From positions 1-6,173 of the forward strand of contig JAEUIK010000784.1 of assembly GCA_016793185.1 (NCBI GenBank): a stretch of 6,173 nucleotides of DNA, written 5' to 3'. Below are positions 1 through 5,170 of the stretch, piece by piece; the stretch's first letter is position 1, and each line of letters begins with the position of its first letter. Under the pieces are notes generated by a model that was not told the origin of the DNA, made no database searches, and saw nothing but the letters and a program-made list of their open reading frames with translations. The position numbers and the translations under genes were made by a program. The stretch is from Planctomycetaceae bacterium. GTDB lineage: Bacteria; Planctomycetota; Planctomycetia; Pirellulales; JAEUIK01.

Positions 1-118
1 CGGCAAGCGCATCCGCAGCCTGCAGCCGCAGAAAATCGCTCTCGTCAGTGGGCCGCGCCGAGACCTTCGGAATCGACGTGCGATCGGTTGGCGGGCTGGA
101 GTGATCCGCAATGCTCAT
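1..118 (-). CDS. Unidentified protein, N-terminal 39 residues only, third gene of the membrane-protein operon
   Basis: This open frame starts with ATG at 118 and runs off the left edge. The visible part begins MSIADHSSPP and continues with a Pro/Ser/Thr-rich stretch, then residues DESDFLRLQAADALA, which look like the start of an amphipathic alpha helix. It overlaps the 3' end of the holin-like gene by 74 bp in a different frame, which is longer than a usual operon overlap. No other in-frame start is seen before the edge. An AGAGGA element lies about 12 nt upstream, a rather wide spacing. The position, directly after a YqjE-like gene, is where yqjK or another small helical protein sits in proteobacterial clusters, but the sequence seen is too short to name a family. 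That the frame is coding is inferred from its being open with plausible composition. Confidence 0.5.
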   Translation of the reverse strand, partial: MSIADHSSPPTDRTSIPKVSARPTDESDFLRLQAADALA

Positions 119-527
119 AACGGGCGACCGTCCTCTTCAGAGAACCACGGCGAAGGAGAAACATCAGGCCATACGCCAGCATGCTGCCACCCACGAGGAT
201 CGTGAGCGACGCGGCCAGCTGCCCTCCCCAGACAGGGAGGTCCAGCAGGTGCGCGAGCGCACCCGCAGCCCCGACGAGCAGCAAGACGACCGACGTCACG
301 ACGACCGTGGTGATTGCCACCAGCCCCAACGAGAGGGCGATTGCCAAGACCGCGACGGTTCGCAAGCGCAGGCCGAGCAAGTCGCGCTGAGCCATCCAGT
401 ACCGTTTCCACTGCGTGTGGAGCCGTGCCAAGAGCTCGGTCGGTGTTGGACGGGCACCATTGGTGTCGGCCGCGGCCTGGGCCCCGCCCGGCGGGGCATC
501 GTTCGGCGTGCGAGACGGGGCGATCAT
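45..527 (-). CDS. Holin superfamily III / YqjE-like two-helix membrane protein
   Basis: This is a 160-residue integral membrane protein. Residues 1-30 are Pro/Ala-rich and probably disordered. Residues 31-56 form a charged amphipathic helix (ELLARLHTQWKRYW then RDLLGLRLR). A long hydrophobic segment follows at about 57-92, then a short loop (HLLDLPVWGG), a second membrane helix at about 103-125 and a basic cytoplasmic-type tail from RRGSLKR. This helix-TM-loop-TM layout is that of the PF07332/DUF1469 group called phage holin family or YqjE, which in chromosomal operons is an envelope protein and not a lysis factor. I chose the ATG at 527 because GGGAG lies 10 nt upstream; the frame stays open further upstream without a better start. 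It follows the Arg-rich gene by 40 bp and overlaps the next gene, so the three form one operon. The family call is from pattern and context; the exact function is unknown. Confidence 0.75.
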   Translation of the reverse strand: MIAPSRTPNDAPPGGAQAAADTNGARPTPTELLARLHTQWKRYWMAQRDLLGLRLRTVAVLAIALSLGLVAITTVVVTSVVLLLVGAAGALAHLLDLPVWGGQLAASLTILVGGSMLAYGLMFLLRRGSLKRTVARYEHCGSLQPANRSHVDSEGLGAAH

Positions 528-567
528 TGTTGAGAGGCTCCCGGTGCGGGGCGTGGTTGTGCAATGC

Positions 568-852
568 TCACGATCGCCGGCGGACGAGCAACCCACCCAG
601 GACGCCGAGGGCCGCAGCGCACGCAAAGAGCTGGAACGACCGAGAACCGAGGAGCCGCGTTACTTGCCCCCAGGCCGGCAGTGGCCGCGAGGGCCGCTCG
701 GCGTGCGGCGCTCGGCTCCGAACCGCGGGACGCTTGACAGCGACTGCCGCGGGTGTTGTTCGTGCGGAGCGCACCCTGGACGCCGAGCGGCCAGATCGCG
801 ACGGTGCAGCATCGGAACGACGGCGGGCGAGGCCGTTTTTTGGGTTTTCCAT
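568..852 (-). CDS. Small Arg-rich protein with one C-terminal membrane anchor (YqjD/ElaB-like layout)
   Basis: This frame encodes 94 residues. About the first 65 are strongly basic and low in complexity, rich in Arg, Ser, Ala and Pro, and probably disordered. A single hydrophobic helix follows at about 72-90 (SFQLFACAAALGVLGGLLV) and the protein ends RRRS, which predicts a tail anchor with the basic N-terminal part in the cytoplasm. Two adjacent ATGs exist at 855 and 852. AGGAG at 863-859 sits 3 nt from the first and 6 nt from the second, so 852 is preferred. I do not recognise the sequence as a known family. The layout (soluble N-terminal part, one C-terminal helix, next gene a YqjE-like protein) resembles YqjD and ElaB, inner-membrane proteins reported to bind ribosomes. 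That parallel is inference, and the domain before the helix does not look like DUF883. The good ribosome-binding site and an upstream sigma-54-type promoter support a real gene. Confidence 0.65.
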   Translation of the reverse strand: MENPKNGLARRRSDAAPSRSGRSASRVRSARTTPAAVAVKRPAVRSRAPHAERPSRPLPAWGQVTRLLGSRSFQLFACAAALGVLGGLLVRRRS

Positions 853-880
853 CATGATCTCCTAACAGTCTTCCGGAATC

Positions 881-901
881 GCGGGGACGAGCCACCCCCG
901 C
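881..901 (-). other. GC hairpin in the leader of the membrane-protein operon
   Basis: A perfect 6-bp inverted repeat, GCGGGG against CCCCGC, encloses a 9-nt loop. It lies between the predicted transcription start (about 925) and the Arg-rich gene, some 30 nt before the ribosome-binding site. No T-run follows, so it is not a standard terminator. In such GC-rich DNA it may be incidental. Confidence 0.25.
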
Positions 902-935
902 TCTGAGCTCCCGGAGTGGCCGCGACCAGGGATCG

Positions 936-951
936 AGCAAATCGCGTACCT
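936..951 (-). promoter_or_regulatory. Candidate sigma-54 (-24/-12) promoter of the membrane-protein operon
   Basis: On the minus strand the sequence is AGGTACGCGATTTGCT. Against the RpoN consensus TGGCACG-N4-TTGCW it matches 10 of 12 specified positions, failing at the first T and at the C after GG. The invariant GG and GC keep the 10-nt separation. Transcription would start near 925, leaving a leader of about 73 nt before the ATG at 852. It lies in the gap between the YciF-like gene and the operon and reads towards the operon. With a sigma-54 activator encoded 1 kb away it is plausible, but the match is weaker than the one at 1619-1634. Confidence 0.5.
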
Positions 952-1054
952 GCTTCGCGCGAACTACCAGCGGGGGCTGGTGACGGTTGCGAAGCCCAGG
1001 CTTGGCACACAGGCTCGACGTGCGCGGCGCGCTCCGGGAACTCCAGCGGCTGGT

Positions 1055-1558
1055 TCAGTCGGCGGCAGCGTGCTCGGCACGCTGGTTGATGCCGCTCATC
1101 GCCAGGTCAGTCAGCTTGTCGTCCGCGGTTTTCTCCTCGGCGAGCGTTTCTTCGAGGAGCCGCGCTGCCTCGGCGTGCCCCAGCATTTCGGCATAGGTGC
1201 GGGCTGTGCCGTAACCGGCGATTTCGTAATGCTCGACGCGTTGCGCAGCTCCGATGAGCGCGGCGTCCTTGACGTCGGCCGCGGCGTCTTCCTTGATCAG
1301 CTCCGACCCCTCTTCGACGAGCCCCTCCATCGCCTTGCAGGCGGGCCCTCGCGACGATTTGCCGAGCAAGTCGAAGATCTGCTCCAGGCGTTCCACCTGC
1401 CCCTCGGTTTCCTTCAGGTGATCTTCGAAGGCCTGTTTGAGCTTGGGCGAGTTGGCGGCCTTGGCCATTTTTGGCAAGGCGCGGGTCAATTGCCGTTCCG
1501 CACTATAGAGATCCCGCAGTTCGTGCAAGAACAGGTCGTCGAGTGACGCGAGTTTCAT
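1055..1558 (-). CDS. YciE/YciF (DUF892) ferritin-like protein
   Basis: This 167-residue protein is all-helical and matches the YciE/YciF ferroxidase-like family over its full usual length. Family signatures are clear: LDDLFLHELRDLYSAERQL at 6-24, then LPKMAKAA at 28-35, the HLKETEGQVERLEQIF stretch at 47-62, EGLVEEG at 78-84, AAQRVEHYEIAGYGT at 104-118 and LEETLAEEKTAD at 135-146. The conserved Glu/His residues in these helices (E21, H47, E50, E109, H110, E112, E141, E142) are candidates for the di-metal site of the ferritin-like bundle. Cytoplasmic; in enterobacteria relatives belong to the general stress regulon, and their exact reaction is poorly known. The start at 1558 is fixed by AGGAGGA 6 nt upstream. 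A longer in-frame start at 1609 would sit at or before the predicted transcription start near 1608, so it is unlikely. The gene is alone in its unit and divergent from the response regulator. Confidence 0.93.
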   Translation of the reverse strand: MKLASLDDLFLHELRDLYSAERQLTRALPKMAKAANSPKLKQAFEDHLKETEGQVERLEQIFDLLGKSSRGPACKAMEGLVEEGSELIKEDAAADVKDAALIGAAQRVEHYEIAGYGTARTYAEMLGHAEAARLLEETLAEEKTADDKLTDLAMSGINQRAEHAAAD

Positions 1559-1618
1559 GGCAGTTCCTCCTGCTACTACATGGTGTTGGATGGGAGTTCG
1601 GCTCCGCATCACGGAGGT

Positions 1619-1634
1619 AGCAAACGACGTGCCC
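1619..1634 (-). promoter_or_regulatory. Strong sigma-54 (-24/-12) promoter candidate of the YciF-like gene
   Basis: The minus strand reads GGGCACGTCGTTTGCT. It matches the RpoN consensus TGGCACG-N4-TTGCW at 11 of 12 specified positions, differing only at the first base. The GG (1633-1632) and GC (1621-1620) pairs are separated by exactly 10 nt. The predicted start of transcription is near 1608, giving a leader of about 50 nt with an AGGAGGA ribosome-binding site before the ATG at 1558. The divergent neighbour encodes a sigma-54 activator, so site and regulator fit each other. Confidence 0.72.
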
Positions 1635-1818
1635 AAGTGGCCGAGTGGCGATGCTAAGCGGAGCGGCAAGCTACGTCGTCGGCCCATGCGTGGACGTGGC
1701 TGTCTGGCCAGCCTCCGGCTCCGCCCGTGACCGAGACGCGCCGGCCCGCGGAAAGTTCGACTGTGCGCTTTAAGCAAGCTGGACGGTTGGCTACCCCCCC
1801 TGCGCGACGACCACCCGC

Positions 1819-1846
1819 TTGCAAATCCCGCGGTACCATTAAGAAT
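1819..1846 (+). promoter_or_regulatory. Possible sigma-70-type promoter of the response regulator gene
   Basis: TTGCAA (1819-1824) and AAGAAT (1841-1846) are separated by 16 bp, each with four of six consensus bases. Transcription would start near 1853, about 74 nt before the ATG. The match is modest, and housekeeping promoters of this probable phylum are poorly defined. Confidence 0.3.
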
Positions 1847-1926
1847 GAGGGATCGCGGCACTGACCTCGAGCGACTCGCGTCCCAGGGGGGACGGCCTCG
1901 CGGCGTGCGCCCTGGAGAAAACCGGT

Positions 1927-3408
1927 ATGCCTTCGGTGCTCGTTATCGACGATGACCGATCCGTGCGGCATCTGATCAGCGAAGCGTTCTGTGAGACCGA
2001 CATCGACGTCGTCGCAGTCGGCAGCGCCGAAGAGGGCTTGCAGCAGATTTCGAGCGCCAAGCCCGATACCGTGATGCTCGACATCATGCTCGACGACGCA
2101 TCGGGTCTCGAGCTCTTCCGCCAGATCCAAGCGCTCGATTCGAAGCTGCCGGTGATCTTCATCACGGCACTCGATTCGAGCGATACCGCGATCCAGGCGA
2201 TGAAGCTGGGCGCCTACGACTACCTGCTCAAGCCGCTGGACTTGGGTAAAGTGCAATCCCTCGTCCGCCAGGCGCTCGAAATCAGGCGGTTGATGCACGT
2301 GCCGGTGGGAGTGCCGGGGTCTTCACGGGGCGAGCACCGCGGCGAGGTGCTGGTCGGCCGCAGCGCGCAAATGCAGGAAGTCTACAAGGCGATCGGCCGC
2401 GTCGCGCCGCAGGACGTCACGGTGTTGATTCGCGGCGAAAGCGGCACCGGCAAAGAACTGGTGGCCCGGGCGATCTATCACCATAGTCAGCGCTCCGACG
2501 GCCCGTTCCTCGCCGTCAACTGTGCGGCGATTCCCGACGCGCTGCTGGAAAGCGAGCTCTTCGGCCACGAGAAGGGATCCTTCACCGGAGCCGATCAGCG
2601 CCGGATCGGCAAGTTCGAGCAGTGCTCGGGCGGAACGCTGTTTCTCGACGAAGTCGGCGATATGTCGCCGCTGGTCCAGAGCAAGGTGCTCCGCGTCCTG
2701 CAGGGGCAGGAGTTCGAACGCGTCGGCGGCAATCAGACGATCAAATCCGATGTCCGCGTCATCACGGCGACCAATCGCGATCTGGAAAAGATGGTGGCCG
2801 ACCGCGAGTATCGGGCCGATCTCTACTACCGCCTCTCGAGCTTCACCATCCAGCTTCCGCCGTTGCGCGAACGGGCCGACGATCTGCTGCTCTTGCTCGA
2901 GCATTATCTGGCGTGCTTCAGCCGCGAATTGGGGAAGGACGTACACGGAATCTCGCCGGAAGCCTTGAACATCCTGCTCGACTACGCCTGGCCGGGCAAC
3001 ATTCGCGAATTGCAGAACGTGCTGAAGCAAGCCTTGCTGCAAGCGACCGGCACGGTCTTGATCTCGGAGTTCCTCCCGGCCAAGCTCCGCAACCCGGCCG
3101 GCGAAACGCCGGTGTTGGAGGGGGACGAGGCGGTCGACGGGGACCTGACCCCGTTCATCGAAGCGCGCCTGCATGGGAACTCCACCAACCTGCACGCCGA
3201 AACGCTCGAGCGGATGGAGCGCTATCTGGTCACGCGCGTGTTGCGCACCACCGATGGCAATCAATCGAAGGCGGCAAAAATTCTGGGCATCACGCGCGGG
3301 AGTCTCCGCACCAAGATCCGCGCCCTCGGCCTGTCGATCGATCGGCAGGTCAAGATCGAGGGGGATGGCCTCGAGGAAGCCGAAGAGGAAGAGGCCCCTG
3401 CCACCTGA
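1927..3408 (+). CDS. NtrC-family sigma-54-dependent response regulator
   Basis: This 493-residue cytoplasmic protein has the three-part NtrC layout. The receiver (about 1-120) has the acidic pocket D8-D9-D10, phospho-acceptor D52, T80 and K102-P103. The AAA+ domain (about 142-385) has Walker A GESGTGKE (170-177), a GSFTGA loop (217-222) that contacts sigma-54, Walker B TLFLDEVGD (237-245), ATNRDL (281-286), arginines R296 and R302 and the sensor II motif WPGNIRELQN (355-364). A Fis-type helix-turn-helix is at about 443-469 (NQSKAAKILGIT then LRTKIRALGL). Phosphorylation should drive oligomerisation and ATP-dependent opening of sigma-54 promoters. GGAG 9 nt upstream supports the start. Oddities are Asp at 56 where receivers usually have Pro, Ser for Ala in GAFTGA (a known natural variant), and an acidic C-terminal tail (478-493). 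No sensor kinase is adjacent. Its targets are not shown, but the sigma-54-type promoters at 1619-1634 and 936-951 are the obvious candidates. Confidence 0.96.
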   Translation: MPSVLVIDDDRSVRHLISEAFCETDIDVVAVGSAEEGLQQISSAKPDTVMLDIMLDDASGLELFRQIQALDSKLPVIFITALDSSDTAIQAMKLGAYDYLLKPLDLGKVQSLVRQALEIRRLMHVPVGVPGSSRGEHRGEVLVGRSAQMQEVYKAIGRVAPQDVTVLIRGESGTGKELVARAIYHHSQRSDGPFLAVNCAAIPDALLESELFGHEKGSFTGADQRRIGKFEQCSGGTLFLDEVGDMSPLVQSKVLRVLQGQEFERVGGNQTIKSDVRVITATNRDLEKMVADREYRADLYYRLSSFTIQLPPLRERADDLLLLLEHYLACFSRELGKDVHGISPEALNILLDYAWPGNIRELQNVLKQALLQATGTVLISEFLPAKLRNPAGETPVLEGDEAVDGDLTPFIEARLHGNSTNLHAETLERMERYLVTRVLRTTDGNQSKAAKILGITRGSLRTKIRALGLSIDRQVKIEGDGLEEAEEEEAPAT

Positions 3409-3436
3409 GGCAGGAGAGCGCCCTCGCCGGCGCGAG
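3397..3436 (+). terminator. Tandem hairpins at the end of the response regulator gene, possible terminator
   Basis: CCTGCC (3397-3402) pairs with GGCAGG (3409-3414) around a 6-nt loop that contains the stop codon. A second stem pairs CTCGC (3423-3427) with GCGAG (3432-3436). No T-run follows either, so intrinsic termination is doubtful; they may instead slow or stabilise the 3' end. Confidence 0.25.
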
Positions 3437-3461
3437 CGAAGATTCTTGGCGACAATAAGGT

Positions 3462-3488
3462 TTGCCTCAGGCCACGCCCCGCTATACT
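3462..3488 (+). promoter_or_regulatory. Possible sigma-70-type promoter of the acyl-CoA synthetase operon
   Basis: TATACT (3483-3488) matches the -10 consensus at five of six positions. TTGCCT (3462-3467) matches the -35 at four of six, with a short 15-bp spacer. Transcription would begin near 3495 and give a leader of about 110 nt containing the hairpin at 3548-3564. The separate promoter fits a gene pair that is functionally unlike the upstream regulator. Confidence 0.45.
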
Positions 3489-3547
3489 GGCGACCGGTGC
3501 CGTTAGCGCACTAATGAAAGTCGCGCCAGGTCCCGACCCCGCTTTGC

Positions 3548-3564
3548 GCGCCCCCCTGGGGCGC
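3548..3564 (+). other. Strong GC hairpin in the acyl-CoA synthetase leader
   Basis: GCGCCCC (3548-3554) and GGGGCGC (3558-3564) form a perfect 7-bp all-GC stem with a 3-nt loop. It ends about 30 nt before the ribosome-binding site (GGGGGAG, 3594-3600). No T-run follows, so read-through is expected. It could be a leader structure that affects RNA stability or a remnant attenuator; no riboswitch family is recognised. Confidence 0.4.
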
Positions 3565-3607
3565 CGGGAAAGCCGCTTACGGTCTCTAGCTTTGGGGGAG
3601 ATTGCGC

Positions 3608-5170
3608 ATGCAGGTCATGCAGACGTTGCGCCGCGCCGAGTTGCTCTACCGACACGATCCTGCCGTGCTCGAGGGGGATCTGGTGATGTCCTGGGGCGAG
3701 TTCGCCCGCCGGACGTATCAACTGGCCGGTGCGTTGCAGGAACTGGGGGTCGGCGACGACGACAAGGTGGCCGTTTTGATGCTCAACGGCCATCGCTATC
3801 TGGAGTTGTTCTACGGCACGTTCGCGGCTGGCGGCGTGGTCGTTCCCTTGAACATTCGACTTGCCCCGCCCGAGCTGATCTTTCAGATCAACGAAGCCGA
3901 GGCGCAGGTGCTGGTGGTCGACGACACGTTTGCGCTCATGCTGCCGGCGTTCGCAGGCAAGCTGCCGACGGTGCGTCACATTATCTTCGCCGGCCAGGGA
4001 AAGCTTCCCGACAGGACCCTCGCGTACGAAGCGTTGCTGGCCGAAGCTCCTCGACCCAAAGTCGCCGAGCGCGGCGAGGACGATGTCGCGGGGATCTTCT
4101 ACACGGGCGGCACGACCGGGCGCCCCAAGGGGGTAATGCTGACCCACGATAACATTATGGCGAACGCCCAGAATGGCTTGATCGCCAATCGCGGGACGCA
4201 TCGCGACATCTATCTGCACTCGGCCCCGATGTTCCATCTGGCCGACTGCTCGGCCACGTTTGGACTGACGATGAGCGGGGCCAAGCACGCATTCATCCCG
4301 TTTTTTGAACCGACCAAGATGCTCGAGGCGATCCAACGGCACCGCGTCTCGCTGGCGCTGATGATTCCCACCATGTTGAACATGGTGCTCAATCATCCGA
4401 ATTACGACTCGTACGATCTCTCGTCGCTACGAGTGATTTCGTATGGAGCATCCCCCATTCCGTTGGCACTCTTGCGTCGCGCGCTCGACAAGCTGTCGTG
4501 CGACTTCATCCAGGGATACGGGATGACGGAGCTGTCGCCGCTGTGCGCAATGCTGCCGCCGGAAGATCATGTGCGCGACGGCACGCCGGAGCAATTGAAG
4601 AAGCTGAAGGCGGCCGGAATTCCGATCTACACCGCCGAGGTTCGCGTCGTCGACGAGAACGATCAAGAAGTCCCCCGGGGCGAAGTGGGGGAGATCTGCG
4701 CCCGCGGGCCGATGGTCATGAAGGGTTACTGGAAGCAGCCCGAGGCCACGGCCGAAGCCTTGCGCGGGGGCTGGATGCACACGGGCGACGCCGGCTACAT
4801 GGATGAAGACGGTTACATCTACCTGGTAGATCGCACCAAGGACATGATTGTGACCGGGGGCGAGAACGTCTATTCAGTTGAGGTCGAGGCGGCGCTCTAC
4901 GAGCATCCCGCCGTGCTCGAAGCCGCTGTGATCGGCATCCCGGACGGCGAATGGGGAGAGGCGGTCCACGCCGTGGTGCATCTCAAGCCGAAGCACCAGG
5001 CCACGGCTGACGAGCTCCAACACCATTGCCATGCGCTGATTGCCAACTATAAATGTCCCAAGAGCATCAGCTTTTCCGAACAAGAGCTCCCCAAAAGCGG
5101 CGCTGGCAAGATCCTCAAGCGCGATCTCCGCCAACCCTTTTGGGAAGGTAAGGAGCGACAGATCAATTGA
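3608..5170 (+). CDS. Acyl-CoA synthetase / long-chain-fatty-acid-CoA ligase (ANL superfamily, FadD-like)
   Basis: This 520-residue enzyme should activate a carboxylic acid, most likely a fatty acid, with ATP to an acyl-adenylate and then to the CoA thioester, feeding beta-oxidation or lipid synthesis. The core motifs are intact: the P-loop YTGGTTGRPKG (165-175), FHLAD (209-213), YGMTE (304-308), GEICARGP (361-368), WMHTGD (389-394), the hinge region VDRTKDMIVTGGENV (407-421) and the C-terminal PKSGAGKILKRDL with the catalytic lysine K501. The length is normal for compact FadD-like ligases. No signal peptide or membrane segment is seen. The ATG at 3608 lies 7 nt after GGGGGAG, which favours it over a TTG two codons earlier. 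Substrate chain length cannot be read from the sequence; a medium-chain or aromatic acid ligase is an alternative. The stop codon overlaps the start of the peptidase gene, so the two form an operon. Confidence 0.93.
   Translation: MQVMQTLRRAELLYRHDPAVLEGDLVMSWGEFARRTYQLAGALQELGVGDDDKVAVLMLNGHRYLELFYGTFAAGGVVVPLNIRLAPPELIFQINEAEAQVLVVDDTFALMLPAFAGKLPTVRHIIFAGQGKLPDRTLAYEALLAEAPRPKVAERGEDDVAGIFYTGGTTGRPKGVMLTHDNIMANAQNGLIANRGTHRDIYLHSAPMFHLADCSATFGLTMSGAKHAFIPFFEPTKMLEAIQRHRVSLALMIPTMLNMVLNHPNYDSYDLSSLRVISYGASPIPLALLRRALDKLSCDFIQGYGMTELSPLCAMLPPEDHVRDGTPEQLKKLKAAGIPIYTAEVRVVDENDQEVPRGEVGEICARGPMVMKGYWKQPEATAEALRGGWMHTGDAGYMDEDGYIYLVDRTKDMIVTGGENVYSVEVEAALYEHPAVLEAAVIGIPDGEWGEAVHAVVHLKPKHQATADELQHHCHALIANYKCPKSISFSEQELPKSGAGKILKRDLRQPFWEGKERQIN
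5150..5155 (+). promoter_or_regulatory. Ribosome-binding site deciding the TTG start of the peptidase gene
   Basis: AAGGAG lies inside the end of the ligase gene, 11 nt before the TTG at 5167. The TAA at 5149-5151, in frame with the peptidase, rules out any start upstream of it, and no ATG or GTG occurs before the signal peptide. The TTG is therefore the only start that keeps the full signal peptide. Confidence 0.6.

Larger units (their letters stand above)
1559..1926. other. 368-bp divergent intergenic region, YciF-like gene / response regulator
   Basis: No convincing gene lies here. It holds the YciF-like gene's leader and ribosome-binding site (1565-1571), a sigma-54-type promoter facing left (1619-1634), and a weak sigma-70-type promoter facing right (1819-1846). 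Between them, about 1640-1810, is the usual distance for the upstream activator sites of an NtrC-type protein. Short dyads are present, such as GCTT/AAGC repeats around GCTTTAAGCAAGC near 1757-1769 and CGAG-CGA-CTCG at 1868-1878, but none is long enough to call an operator. The 7-bp inverted repeat ACGACGT/ACGTCGT (1624-1630 and 1673-1679) partly overlaps the sigma-54 promoter. Confidence 0.6.

Noticed and set aside
1043..1053. CCAGCGGCTGG dyad just downstream of the YciF-like gene, considered as terminator
   Set aside because: The stem is only about 4 bp with a sterically minimal loop and no T-run follows on the minus strand.
1636..1661. tRNA-Ser-like stretch (AAGTGGCCGAGTGGC followed by TGCTAAGCG)
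   Set aside because: It resembles a D-arm and an anticodon loop of tRNA-Ser(GCU), but the bases between them are missing, there is no matching T-arm or acceptor stem, and it abuts the sigma-54-type promoter.
1651..1773. 40-codon plus-strand open frame in the divergent region
   Set aside because: It has no convincing ribosome-binding site and no recognisable sequence features, and it covers the likely activator-binding region.
1788..1803. Plus-strand sigma-54-like site (TGGCTAC, a C-run, then TGCG) ahead of the response regulator
   Set aside because: GG and GC are 11 nt apart instead of 10 and the -12 element lacks TTGC.
1055..1861. Extension of the YciF-like protein upstream of 1558
   Set aside because: The extra residues are low-complexity and unlike the family, the AGGAGGA site fixes the start at 1558, and the extension would cross the predicted promoter.
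2323..3264. Long minus-strand open frame opposite the response regulator
   Set aside because: It is the antisense shadow of a gene with full domain evidence, a common artefact in GC-rich DNA.
3503..4396. Long minus-strand open frame opposite the ligase
   Set aside because: It lies antisense to the conserved ANL motifs and has no family resemblance of its own.
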